64,000 nucleotides of DNA, taken from assembly GCA_001179505.1 (NCBI GenBank), contig CDMY01000386.1, positions 6,801 through 70,800 on the forward strand. Reading direction: 5' to 3'. The DNA is from Vitrella brassicaformis. Lineage: Eukaryota; Sar; Vitrellaceae. A model generated the notes under the pieces. That model was not told the DNA's origin. It did no database searches and saw only the letters and a program-made list of their open reading frames with translations. The position numbers and the translations under genes are program-made. Shown piece after piece: positions 1 to 12,279 of this stretch; the first letter of the stretch is position 1; every line of letters begins with the position of its first letter.

Positions 1-368
1 GTCGGTGCCCCGATGCACCGGAAAGGCACGAAGAAGAGAGAAGTCCGCTGGGAGTCCACTCGGCCGCAATTCGAGCCTCCGCCCAAGATCAAAAACATCA
101 TCACCACGAACATCACGCGTCCACGGTGTTGTGGCCGCCTCTCCAAAAGGCGTCGGTTGGTTATTGCGTCATCAGGAGGCGCGATCCACACGCGAGCTCG
201 CAGCTCGCGTGTGGCAGATCCAGGATCCCGTGAGCCCTCACCGCTCACGCTCCGCTGGGGGATCCTACGGTACCGGACGAAACGTCCTCAAACCTCCGAG
301 CCTCAAGCGCGCGAATTCTCGACAGCGGCCTCTTCCAAGCTTAGTTCGGGGAGTTCTGATATGCGCTT
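1..368. other. Upstream flank of first gene
   Basis: No gene that I can support. The stretch is GC-rich and precedes the first good ATG at 369. Overlapping open frames run through it in two phases, but they are compositionally biased (Arg/Ser/Pro) and do not connect in phase to the gene downstream. It may be 5' UTR and promoter of that gene, or the end of a gene to the left. Confidence 0.4.
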
Positions 369-3158
369 ATGGAAGTGGAAGGCGAGGAGCCTGAGGGCTC
401 AAGAGAGTTCGACGATGAGCCTGATTGGAATGACGTCGATTTCAAGCCGTCCGACATCTTGGTGGCGGCCCTGCGCACCGAAAAGGGCATTGGTCTGCTG
501 ACGCTGCTGCCCGCCTATGACCCGACCTTCTGTGGCTACAGCGCGGGGCGGTTTGGTGCATCCGTGGACTTCCCCGTCCGCTCGCCCTCGTCGGGAAACT
601 TCCCCTTTGGACCGATCTCGCTGGCTCGGCGGGCAGACCCCGGTGGTGACGATGATGATGATGACGACAACGACGACCGGCATGACGCCCTTGTCTGTGC
701 CCTTTGGCACCAGACTCTTGAGTCACGGTCAGCGGTCTTCTCAACCGATGAGAGCGGCAGTCTGATCGGCAGAGAGGCCGTCAACAAGATCGGCGGGTCA
801 GAGGAGCCGCTGTGCATGGTCGAGGTGATTGCCGGCTCCAGTGGGTCAGCCGGCATCATGTGTCTGGCGTACCAACACGTTGGCAATCGCCAGAAGGGCA
901 TTCCCTACCTCACCAAGGGCAGGGTGGATATGGACACCGATGGCTCGGCCTCCTTCCTTGTGGGACATGTGGAGAGGAACATCAAGTGCTGGCCACTGGT
1001 GAGTCGGCCCGGCCACACAGCTGCATTGCATGTATGAGTGCATGCATGACACACACACATGGGTGGACTTTCAGACTGTTCGCTGTTCGCTCGCTGGCTG
1101 GGCTGTGTGCGTTCATTCAGGAGGAGGGGAAGGTTAGTACGATGCGTGTTGTGGATGCGGAAGACGCCCTGTGGCTGCTGGTCTTGATGGGAGACTTCCA
1201 GAGGGGAACTCCGCAGGAGAGCAGGGCACAGATGAGGGTGCTGCCGCTGCTGGGCGGCACCAACATCACAATCGAAACCACATACGATGTGGTCTTTGAG
1301 GAGGCGCTGCAGATAACGTCCTTCGCAACCTACCACAAGGTCCGTGAGGATCGGCCGAGAGAGACTGAAATCGTCCATGTGGGTTCGATTCGCGAATCAT
1401 GTCATGTGTGTTTTGTTTCGTCAGGGCAGGGAGCGTCAGTACCTCTTTGTCGCCACCGGTGGATTGCTGGCTGAGCAGCGGCTGCGCCGCTTTCGCTACG
1501 ACGAGTCAGCCGAGCAGCCCCCTCATTCTGAGCCACCACCATCCAACCACCCGACAAAGCTTACCCGCAGTATGCCGCCTCCCTATGGACGCTTTGTGAG
1601 CGACCTCAACCAGCCGCTCTACCCACGCTGGGAGAGTCGGGCGTTGGGCAAGAGCCGCCCTGAGGGGAAGGAGAGCCTGCCAACGTGCATGCAGACGGAC
1701 GACATGGTGGTTGTAGACACGGGGAGGGAGGAGACCTCCCATTTGGTGCTGCCGGCGAGAAGGGACGCGACCCAGGCCAACAACTGCATCAACGTCTACT
1801 CCCTCGATCTGGTCCTGCTGCACCAGGTGCACATCAAGGGCACACACACGCCATTCGCACTCGGGTGAGTGGGTGAAGTAAGACAAAGGATGTGCATAAG
1901 GTCCCCTGTGTCATGTGTGTGTGTGTGTGTGTGTGATGTTCAGGGTGTTCCGTCGGGAGTCTCTGACTGACAACCTCTGGGACGCTCTCTCGACCAGCCC
2001 CCTACTCGACTCATCTCTCGACGACGTCATCCTGACCCAAGACGAGATCGAGAAAGGGAGAGAATCCCGCAGGAGGGGCGGCAGGAAGAACAGCAGACCA
2101 CGGACTGATGCTGGCGGCTCCTCCTCCTTCGGAGCGTCCGTTCCGCCCGCATCTGAGCATGATGCGACGTCATCAGCAGCAGCAGCAGCAGCAGAACCTC
2201 CTGCTGCTTCGGCCGCCGCCGCTGCTGCGGCCGCTCCTGCACCGTTGCCCAAGCGGAAGGGCAAGCGTGGCCTGCCACGAAAGAATGCTGACGAGCCTGA
2301 GGCGGCGGAGTCGTCGAGAGGGGGATCGTCGCCGTCGAGGGCGTCGAAGAAGCGGAGGGATGCGGGCGAGAGGGTACGTTGGGAGGACTTGACGACACAG
2401 GACTTATTGCTGTTCCTCACCCACCACCGGTGCCAGGAGCTGCACAAACTCGCCCCCCTCTTCGAAAAGGCACGTAGTAGTTAGTAACACAATCCACTGC
2501 ATCTGTCTACACATCCTCATGTTGTCCCCCTGCCTGCCTGCCTGCCGGCCGGCCGGCCTTCTGATGTGTCCATTCAGGAGCGGGAGACGTTTGCCAATGT
2601 GTACGAGGGGCTCCGCGATCACGCAGTGCACTTCCGCACCTACTACGGCTGCCTTCTGTCGCTGGGCTGCATCCTGTGCCTCTACTTCGAGCTCGATTCC
2701 CTGCACGAGCGAGCTGTCAAGGAGGGCGGCATCCTGCGTGCAGACATTCACGATCCGCCCGCCACGAGCGCCACATCAGAGCAGCGGCTGCACACCATGA
2801 AGCCCGACTCAGTCAACGCTGTGCTGTCACAAAACTTCCGCAAACGCGCCGATGCATTCCTGCACGTGGGTACTGGGGTGATGGACATTCGTGGCCATGT
2901 GCGTCGTTGCCTGTGTTTACCTGGGTGTGTGGTCAGGAGGAGATTTCTGGGTACGTGTTGGAGAAACTGCTGTGCATTGGCAAGGCCAAGAGCAGCATGC
3001 AGGATTGGGTCAAGGAGACCATGAAGGCGCTGCAGTCGCTCCCGGAGGGCAGCAGTAGTCGCGTCCAGTTGCTGAATGAGTCTGACAGGCTGCAGATACA
3101 GTCCAAGCTGGAGAAGGACTACAACATCCAAGTGCGCAGGACGCGCGTGTGGGACTGA
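369..3158 (+). CDS. Unrecognised 774-aa protein, six exons
   Basis: Exons 369..998, 1121..1339, 1425..1864, 1944..2469, 2578..2865, 2937..3158 join in phase and encode 774 aa. I do not recognise the family. The N-terminal two-thirds is rich in beta-type hydrophobic stretches and could be a degenerate propeller; an acidic run of Asp lies near residue 95. The middle (about 430-545) is low-complexity, with Ala runs, basic patches and Ser, and looks disordered. The C-terminal 200 residues are helical. The start is the ATG at 369, followed by an acidic, methionine-poor N-terminus. The fourth intron appears to begin with GC (AAG|GCACGT at 2470) because only that donor keeps the frame. A WD40-plus-helix scaffold, as in APC4-like or nucleoporin-like proteins, is possible but unproven. 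Confidence 0.72.
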
Positions 3159-3426
3159 CTGACTGGCTGATGGGAGTCTCTGCAGAGTGACTGCTTAAGG
3201 GGAGGGAGGGAGGGAGGGAGGGGAGAAGACTGTTCACTGTGTGTCAGTCGTTGGTTGCTGGGTCTGCATGTGTTTTCAAACACTATGACATTCGGTCATT
3301 CGGTGGTTTTGGTCGATACTCCTGACTGTCCCATCTATAGGTCTCCCGCCCTGCCTTGAGATGAAGTCAATCGCGCTAATGCTCCGAGCTCAACCTGCGA
3401 GCTAAGCCGGATTTGGAGGAGGCGAG

Positions 3427-5059
3427 ATGGTGGCTTTGTGCCTGGCTCGGGAGGTTGACGGCGGCCCCGTGCCGTCTAGCCGTGGAGGAAGAACAGCCAC
3501 CACGACGACCACCATCATGGCCCCTCTGCCGCTGACACCAGCTGTGACCGGCAGTGGTGCTGTGGAGCGGCGGGGCAGTGGCAGTGGCACTACTAGTGGA
3601 GGTGGAGGTGGCAGTTTGGAGAGCAGCCGGCCGGTGGATCAGTGGTACAAGACCAAGCTGTGCCCCTTCTTCAAGCGCAAGCGGTGCAACAAAGGCCTCG
3701 CCTGCAACTACGCACACAGCCGGGCGGAGCTGCGCACGCTGCCGGACCTCGCCAAAACAAGGTGGGTGGGTGGCCAGATGCCGCACAAACAAGACACAAG
3801 AGAAACAAATGGCTGGTCCACTGTCCTGTCACACGTGTGTGTGTGTTGGTTGCTATCAGTATCTGTGACGCGTATTTGAAGGGCGCGTGTGGCAACAAGG
3901 ACTGCAAGTTTGCGCACGGGGCGAGCGAGCTGCGCGTCACGCCCGACTACTACAAGACCAAACCCTGCCACAACTGGCAAGACGGTCAGTCAGCACACAG
4001 GGAAGCAGACGCTCACCAGTTATGTGTCCGCTCGACCCTCAATCGTGGGTGTGTCTGCTTGTTTATTTGCGTGTGTCTGCGTGTTTTGCCAGTAGGGTTT
4101 TGCCCGTACGGCGAATCATGCCGACACGCACACGGGGAGGCCGACCGACGTCCCAGAGTGTAAGCGCAGCACACCACAGCACAGCACAGCGTTTTGGCCG
4201 GCCGTCCTGCGTGGCTTCATTGCATTGGTGGTGTGTCGTTGGTTCAGGTACCGTGCCACCGCCCAGGAGCGTCACCTGGCACGTGACTACCGCGAGTCCA
4301 AGGGGCAGGACAAGGCCACCAAGCAGGCCCACCCTGGGGCACCACCACCCAAGAAGCCCCCGCCACTACTCAGCACACTCATCCCGCACCCCACCACCAC
4401 CACCATCACAACCATCGGCACCGCGGGCAAGGCCATCACCGCCCAGCACACACCCGCTCCCCTCACCCACCAGCACCAGCATCACCACAGCAACAGCCCC
4501 TCCTCTGCATCGACCACATCCACGCAGGCCAGCCAAACATTCGCGCTCCTCTACGCCACCACACCCACACACGCGCAGATACCAACAACTGACGCCAACG
4601 GCAAAGCGGCCACGGTCGGCGTGAGTGTGTGGGAGTGCGGACGCAGGGAGAGCAGCACGAGCACGATCCTCGACGCATCCGAGAGCGACTCGACACACGC
4701 ATCGACACCACAGTCGGCCTCGATGGTCCCGGCGTGCCCGGTGGTTGGCCCGGCCAGCGCCTTCTTCGCCCACTCGAGCCACAAGGGTGGTGACGAGTGC
4801 GACGAGGACTACCTCCGGGGGTCGTTCATGTGCCAGTGGGACATACAGAAGGCGCCCAGAGGTGCTGGTGCTGCTGGTGGTGGGAGTGCGGGGGTGATGG
4901 TGAGGCAGGGTACTGGCCAAAGCCCTCTGCTGCAGCCGGACCATGTGGTGCTCGACGGTGAGAAGAATCGCACACACAGAGAGAGGACCATGATGGCGTC
5001 TTCAAAGTGGTGTGTTTGTATGTCTGTGTGCAGTCGTGAACGCCATTTTGGAGGACTAG
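3427..5059 (+). CDS. Tandem CCCH zinc-finger protein
   Basis: Exons 3427..3761, 3860..3984, 4096..4159, 4248..4957, 5034..5059. Three CCCH fingers follow one another: one around WYKTKLCPFFKRKRCNKG (C-x8-C-x5-C-x3-H), one around ICDAYLKGACGNKDCKFAHG, and a third spanning the TKPCHNW exon and GFCPYGESCRHAHGE. The linkers contain the 'ELR-TPD-KT' signature typical of alveolate RNA-binding CCCH proteins. Such proteins usually bind mRNA 3' UTRs and act in translational repression or decay. The remaining 240 residues are Pro/His/Thr/Ser-rich, probably disordered. The last small exon ends the protein at 5059; if that intron (4958-5033) is retained the frame runs to 5193 instead. The acceptor of exon 3 could also be 4093 (one residue longer). 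Confidence 0.85.
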
Positions 5060-8000
5060 GCGTGTGCGCGAGCTGGTCTCGTCAGAAGTGGTCGGGCAGG
5101 CGAGGCCAACAAATGCGACGTATGCCCTCTACTTGCGCATGGAAGAGGGGCGGGCGCATGGCTGGCTGGCTGCATGGCTGCATGGCTGACTGACTGATCG
5201 GGCGCTGTTGTAAGTAAATACTGCGCTCTGTTTTGCCTGCCGAGGGGCTGCCTACTTCTCTACTTGTCTGTCTGTACATCCTTCTCGTCCTTTCGGTCGA
5301 CTGAGTCCTACCTATCGCACAGCCAGTGGTGGCCGTTCACGCTGTGTCTGCTTGTCGAGCGCGATCTTGCAGGGGCATTTCACCTCCAGAGCGAGATGCT
5401 CCAAAAGGATCGTGGGCGGGCTGCAGACACGGAGTGAGGGGTGACGCCATCCATCCGTCACGGCTTGGTCTCGTCATATCGCACCGCACCCTTTCTCCCC
5501 TGTCTGTCTGTCTGTCTGTGTGTTTTGCGCATACATACATACATACAAAGCTACATGACATGTATGTATACGTGAGTAGGGCGTGTACCCGCCCGCCCGT
5601 TCGTTTGAGTGACTGAGTGACTGGCTGCCTGCCTCCCTCGCTGCCTCCCTCCCTGGCTTCCTTGTCTCTGTCTACATTTCTTGCCTAGTCTAGGTGACGG
5701 AACTGACCGACCGACCGACCGACCGACCGACATGCATCCGATAGCGTAATTCATTCGTTCTTCGTTGGTTCTGTCCGCCACCGGCTATCTACCCGCCCAG
5801 CCTTCCTTTCCTGTGTATGTGTTTGTGTACGTGTGTGCGTGCCTTTGTGTATTGGTTCGTTCATGTCCATCCCTCCCTGCCTGCCTGCCGCCTGCCTGCC
5901 TGCGTGCGTGTGGTGCATATTTATCCGGCCGGCAACCAACAATCCAAATGGACATCGGGTTCATCTGCCCGAGTGAGTGGAGTGGGTGGCTGGAGAAATG
6001 GTGGGTGGGGCGAGCAAATGGGCGAGGGGGAAGGTTGGGTGTGGCGGGGTGGGTGTCGCTTGGTCGTTTTGACGTCGAGCTGTAGCAGCTATGACCTAAG
6101 TGCCTATGGTATCGATTCTATCGATTGCGTTGTATGTATCGCTTTCGGTGTTTTCTCTCTCTCTCTGTCCGCCTTTCTTTCTACGCGTACACGTGTACAC
6201 GTGTATGCGTCTATACGTTTTATCCCTTAACGTATTGTTGTGTGTGAGTCCGGTCCGTCCTTGAGTCAGGTAAGCAGATCGACCGATGCCCCACCCCACC
6301 CCACCTACCTGTCTGTCTGTCTTGCTTTCCTTCCCTCCCCGTCCTTGGCGGTTTTGTGGTGTCACTTACGAAGGTAGGAAAGGTGTCTTGTCAACCTAGG
6401 TAGGTTTATCTCTCTCTGGAGGCCTCGGTGGCTGGGTGGGTTGGTGAATGCATGGGTGGAGGAGAGGAACACCTGCGTACTAAAGGTGAAAGGCAGGCGA
6501 TTTGAGTTGGGAGTGAGAGTGTTTAGTGCGTGCGAACGGCGTCACATGTGTGTGTCCATGACTGACTGACTGACTAGGTAGGCCGATCGTGGGTTATTAA
6601 GAAAGGAGTAAGTAAGCCACAAAAGGTCATGCTGAAATGGCGTTTCCTAACGTCGCGTGTGCGTACATTCATCCACTCACTCAGTCACCGGTGCGTGTGT
6701 TTGATGGTGGCCAACTCTCTCTCTCTCTCTCTCTCCCTCTCCCTCCCGTCTATATCTCTGTCTCTCTTCCGTCCGGATGCGTGCGTGGCGTGTTGGTGCG
6801 TCTTTTTCACTCATGCTCTCTGCCAATGCGTCCATCCATCCATTTGCTGCCCTCTCTGTCTGTCTGTCTGTCTGTCTGGTCGTCTAACCGCCTGGCTGGC
6901 TGCTACATTTGCTCCCACACACGTGTCTGTGCATCTGGACGCTTGGCTGCCTGCATGCCTGTGAGAAATGAAAGAAGTCCGTGGCTGGCTGACTGGCTGG
7001 TCGGCTGCGTGCATGTGCATGACTCGACCGAAGACACCCCACCCCACGTCATGTCATGTCATGCCACGCCGTTTTCCTGTCGGCAGTAAGTGAGTGAGTG
7101 TCCTTGTCCTCCCTCTCTCCTTGTCTCCTCGCCCCCCTTTTTTCCACACGAGGCGACCTGCCTGCCGACAGACGGACGGACCGACCTCCAGCCGACGTAG
7201 CTATGACACTTACGACATACGTCATTCGCCTGTTTGTGTGTATGTATGTATATGTGCCATGTGTGTGGCCGGCCATGCCGTGTGTGTGGTGCGTGGCCGG
7301 CACGGCACAGCAAACCACGGCGGACCTGACTAGCTATTTAACCAGCGAAACAGAGAGAGAGAGAGAGAGACGGAGGGTGGAAAAGATGAGTGGGTGAATG
7401 CGTGATTGCATTGGGGGGGGTGGGTACGTTTGTGAGAAGTAGGTCTGTTTGTTGCACGCACGTGTGTGTGTGTTATGTGTGAAACCGGCATGCATGACTG
7501 GATGGCATGGAATACAGGTACCCAGGTGTCATGTCATGTCATGTCATGAATGGAATGCAGGCAGGTACAAAGGTATCCATACGTACGTATACGTATATAG
7601 GTCTTTCTTCATATACATATCTGTATGTGTATGTGTGTGTGTATGTGTGTACAATCGGCTGGCTCTTCCGACAGACGCACGTCAGAAAGGTCGTCAGCCC
7701 AGCCATGGCCACCGCCCGGCCCACATTTGTTTATGTATCTATCCATCTGCCTGTGATGGAAGAAAAGACAGACAGACAGGTCAAAGCAAGCGTGTCATTG
7801 ATCATGATGTACGGTCGCTCGATTGAGTACTCTAGGTATTGGTATACACGTACGTACGGCGAATGTGCCGCCCTCGCTCATGCATCCATCGATCCATCCA
7901 TCCATCGAACAACAGGTCTCTGGCTAGCCTCAATCCATTACATATCTACTAAGGTCACCTACTTGCCTACTCACTCGTCTAGTTGCTGCAAGCCAAGCCC

Positions 8001-9777
8001 ACAAAGTGTGTGTATACAACTCACTCACTCTTGTACGCTCACGTACACAGCGCAGCCGCTCACTCGATCTGCTTGAACCTGCCTTTTTGTCTTGACTCGC
8101 GGACAGGCGAGGTCACCTCACGCACGACATGCGATGATCGGTCGGAAGTGTAATTGTGATCTGTGTCAAGATTCTCCTGCCTATTTCTCGGCGGTTATGG
8201 TGTGTGTCGCGCTCGCCATTGTCGATGTCCCCGGTCCTATGTGGGACTACGGCAATGTGGTAGAGCAGGCATGCATCCGAACTGCAGAGAAAGCCCGCAC
8301 GGAAGATCTGAGCCCTCCTCACTGCTCCTGCATCGATCGACCGACTGACCGACCCCAACCAATTCACTCTCTCATGAGCTGCTGACTGACACCCCTGTCG
8401 GTGCGGTGTGGCTCGCTCGCTGTCTGGTGTTTTATGTCTGGTGTGCTGTGTGTCGCCGTACGTTTTTCCACTCTCTGTATTTGTTTGTGTATCTAGCGGT
8501 CGGTGCCCTCGATGATTGCTCGATGGACGGATGGGTGGATCCATTGTCCCACATGATGTGTGTGCATGCCATGCCAATTCACTCTTCACTCACCCACTGC
8601 TGATTCTTGCCTCCCGAGGCAGACAGACAGACAGACACTCCTGATACACTTCACACCGACACAGAGACAGAGACAAAGAGGGCACACCATTTTGCACCCA
8701 CCCACCCACACGTATCATGGAGAGACAAAAGAAAACGACCCCAACACTCACTAGTGGCGTCTCCTCTTCATGTCTTTCTGGCTACGATGCATGATTGACT
8801 TTTCCCTCCCTCCCTCCCTCCGTCTGTGCGCCGTCCGTGGTGTGTACTTGCACATCTCTCTGTGTCTGGGCCGGCCGGGGGGAATATGTGGCTGTGGGTG
8901 CTAGTCACTGAGTGAGTGGTGTGTTCTGATGTTCTTGTACATGCGCGACGATGAATGAAACAGACAGAGCGCATGAGACCCACGTGCGTCCATCCACCCA
9001 CCCATCCATGCAGTGAGTGCACTGTGTGTGTGTGCATGTGCTGCACACAAATCAAGGGAGAGTTTTCTTACGTTATCGTCGACTGACTTGTCGATGGAGC
9101 CGTAATTGCCTTTTTTTGACCGCATTCTTGCGGGGGTTGGCTTCTCGAGAGAAGCCGGCACTGCAGGGTGCTTCTATATCCAGTGTGATTTGACCGACAC
9201 AGACGCACCGACGCGCCCATTCAGATACGCACAGCAATGAAGGCATCGAAAGAATCAGTGCCTGCCAGTCAATGCATTGCAATGGACTCCACCAGGGAAA
9301 GGGTTTAGGCAGTGTGCTGGAGTGCAAAGCGTCAATGGATGCAAATGCGAAGAATGACCGGAATGGATGGATGAATGCGGTTCGATAGTTGTGCAGCAAT
9401 GAGAGCGAATGCGACCGTCACGGCCGTATGTATACTGACTGACCCTTTGATTCTCTCTGTGCGTCTGTACAAGTCCAGCACACGCAGACATCCATCCATC
9501 CATCCGATGAACGAACCATGCAGCTCTTCGTCCACCGAACATCAGCCAGTCACGCATGAGGGCATCGTGGCAGCCCTCCCCACCCCTCCCTCTCTCTGCA
9601 ACTTATCCTACACACACATCAGCAAGCTGTCGATGGGCCCGGCCGACCTGACAAACAAAGAAAGAGACAAACAGCCAAAGGACCAACCAACCAAACAAAC
9701 ATGAAACCACCGCTGCAGGACGTTCATTCCATGGACGCAGGACAGCCAGACCGCCCGTGCGTACCTGTGGTCTTCTA
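5060..9777. repeat. Gene-poor microsatellite-rich block
   Basis: About 4.7 kb between two convergent genes with no coding region I can support. It is packed with short tandem repeats: CTGT at 5502-5519, CATA at 5531-5546, GACC/GACCG near 5705-5731, CTGC/CCTG near 5877-5903, TC at 6716-6736, TGTC at 6858-6878, GA at 7351-7368, CATGT at 7040-7062 and 7528-7548, and many CCAT/GGAT runs. Open frames here are translations of repeats (poly Ser/Leu/Cys/Val/His/Thr). A 97-codon frame at 8092-8385 is the least repetitive, but I see no domain and no good splice partners. The block may hold the 3' UTRs of both neighbours or an RNA gene I cannot recognise. Confidence 0.7.
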
Positions 9778-11948
9778 TTAGGTGTCACGCTGTTTGAGAA
9801 TGAGTTTCTCATCTCTTCCCCAGCTGATGTCGTACTCGCGGCCGTCAATCCCGCCGATGGTGTTGCGGTGCGTCTGCTCGACGACCCGCTTGAAGTAATG
9901 TCGTCCAGGTCGGCACAGCGGGGCAAATCGCAGCTCAAAGGTCAGCTCCTCGACGCCTCGGATCTTGAGCAGCGATTTGACGCACGCGATGCCGAACTCG
10001 CCGACAGCATCTTCATCACGCAGGGCCTCAGGCACTGCAGCGACACAGACAGGCATACACAACACCCGATGGGCTGGTATGTGAATGGTGGCGATTGTTG
10101 GCAGCTCACCTTCTACAGTAAGGTCCAGCCGTTTGATAGTCGGCAGCTGATCCGCTATGTCCCCGCACGTGAGTCCCCCCTCGCCCACCCCCTTGACGCT
10201 TGTGGCAAGGAGCCATCCCAGGCCCCTCTCCCCGCCCACCGCCTGCAGCACCCCCACAGCCTGCTCCTCTGTTGGGTTGGTCAGCTTAATGGTTCCGACT
10301 GCCGGCATCTTGGCCACCAGCCTTCGCCCAGCCGCATGGCCCTTGTTGCTGTCCACCGTCAGGAGTGACGCGGCAGGGAATGCGTCATCTGGCATCCTGT
10401 CGAGCACCACTGGATCGGGCTGCTCGTGGGGCGCAATATGTCGAGGGTGGTTCACCACCGACACGTACTGCGCGTTGGGGAATGTCAGGCGCTCTGCGAG
10501 GTCGATGACAGCGCTGCTGGGTGTGTCGAGTGGGGTGGTGAGGTGGTGGGGATGGATGGTGAAGGACGCCCAGCGTGTGTGGGCGGCCAGCTGCTTGATG
10601 TGTTTCTGGACGAAGGGGGGGGGCTGCGCTCACAAAGCTGTGGACCGCACAATCGATGTCGATGGGAATGTCGGGCTTCACACACACGGCATTGGTGAAG
10701 GCCTCGATCGTCAAGAGGGTCTCGAAGATGCGGCTGTCGATCCCAGCGGTGCCGAAATCGATGTCGAGCTTCTTGATGGAGCGGCAGCCACGGTCGACGA
10801 GAACGTCCTGCACAAAGACACACGCAACTCACAAGCAAGCTCTGGCCCTCCCTCTCTGGCCGTGTGTACCTCGTGTGGTTCATCGCATACCTGAAGATCC
10901 TCCAGACCCGCAGCCCAAGCATTCGGCATCCTGAGGGTCCCGATGTACTCCAGCTGCGCCAGAGGCCCCGGTTGGCCAGCAGCCGCCGTGGGGATGTGCC
11001 TCAGCGTGCGCCGCATGGCGACAGGAGTGCATTCGACGTGCAGGTCCTTCAGGCACCGCGACGTCCCCACCAGCTCCCCCAATATGTCGGCCAACACGAC
11101 ATTGCAATGCACCGTCCCTGGCACGTGGACTGTCTCGAGTGACGGCAGCTGCCAGTGGCGCCCGCGGCCGGGACACACTAAAGTCCCCGGGATGGGAGGG
11201 AGAATGATGGCTGTGATGGATTCGAGGGACTGGAGAATGGGGGGCGGGTCGAGGGGCGGGGGGAGGGCCGACGACTGCTCTGTCGCAGCTCTGATGTTGC
11301 GATACTCATCCTTCTCGACGGTTATGCTGCACTCCTTCCTGCTGATGTCTATCGAGTTCAATGTGCTGCCCGCCGGCTGCCTGGTCGCTGCCGCCGCCGC
11401 TGCCGCTGCGGCTCTCCGTCCCTGAATGTGCCCCTCCACCAATGCCGTGACGACCTTGTTGCTCATCCGCGGCAGCAGAGTCAAGCTGTCATTAGCGGAC
11501 AGCCGCCCAGCGGGAGTCACAGTCGGGACGTGGAGGCACATGGGATACTCGACGACAATGGAGCTGAGACGTTTGAGCCGCCGGCCCCACTCGAGGGCGT
11601 CGTTGAACGACAGGCCGCACCAGAAGCGCCGCTCGGCCGTGTCGTAGGTGTCCATCACCAGCTGGGTGATCTGGCAGCCGACGTGGCGCCACAGCCGCTG
11701 GGGCAGCGCCGCCACCAAATGAAGCGACACGAACGAGAAGACGTAGGCAACGACAACAGGCTGAGTGGACAACACACGCCACACAGAGGACACAATGAAG
11801 ATCTATGTGTTTGCCAGTGGTTTCGTTTGGTGCATGTTACGAGTTGGCTGCAGCGCTGAGCAAACGCCTCCAAATCTACGCTGTGCGTGACCTGCGATGC
11901 CGCGGCCTGCTGCTGCTGCTGCTGCTGCTGGTCGTCGGAGTCCATCAT
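9778..11948 (-). CDS. F-box-like paralogous family protein (copy 1)
   Basis: Minus-strand exons 11948..11841, 11760..10891, 10807..10634, 10605..10110, 10034..9778 encode 634 aa. The start is the first in-frame ATG (ATGATG at 11948); the frame upstream has no ATG and meets a stop. After a poly-Gln stretch, a helical F-box-like segment (about residues 30-75) precedes a long region with LRR-like beta/turn periodicity. It is clearly related to the protein at 42508-45322: both have a 'LV.D...TA.R..W' block, then 'ALVEGH..GR' followed by basic or Ala-rich sequence, then 'G.LV....R.W..P.L', and 'DD.FPAA' further on. F-box/LRR proteins usually recruit substrates to SCF ubiquitin ligases, but Skp1 binding is not demonstrable here. 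The junction at 10633-10606 is odd: either a 28-nt intron or a one-base frameshift in a run of nine C. Confidence 0.75.
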
Positions 11949-12279
11949 GGCCTCCGAGTCGTCGTGTGCGTCCTCCGGTCTGTGGCCTCTCCCCACCTTT
12001 CTGCCCCCCACAGTCAAACCCTATAAGTTTCAAACCCTTGACCCTATCGATCCGGCGAATTTGGCGCGGGGAGATGGCTGCAGGAGGGCGTGGAAGGGCG
12101 CAACTCTGCCACACCTGAATGAGCCCTTCAACTGCCACTATAGCTCGTCGAGACGATTCCGTGTTCGACGACCATCTATTGCCTCCGCCTTAGTCGTGCC
12201 TCTGCAGCCGGCCTCATTAGATATCTAGATCTGCCAGCGGCGGCCTGCCGGCGTATACCCCTCTCTCATCGCAGCCGTG
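11949..12279. promoter_or_regulatory. Divergent intergenic region
   Basis: This 331-bp stretch separates two genes transcribed away from each other (F-box-like on minus, myosin on plus), so it should hold both promoters and 5' UTRs. I see no unambiguous TATA box or other named element; an AT-richer patch lies at 12015-12060. Confidence 0.45.

Noticed and set aside
5-501. Overlapping open frames at the left edge
   Set aside because: Arg/Ser/Pro-rich in all phases, no domain, and not connectable in phase to the gene at 369.
5704-5731. CRISPR-like array
   Set aside because: It is a simple tandem tetranucleotide repeat without spacers, as are similar runs nearby.
8092-8385. 97-codon plus-strand frame in the repeat block
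   Set aside because: No supporting splice sites, homologous motif or codon signal; neighbouring frames are equally open.
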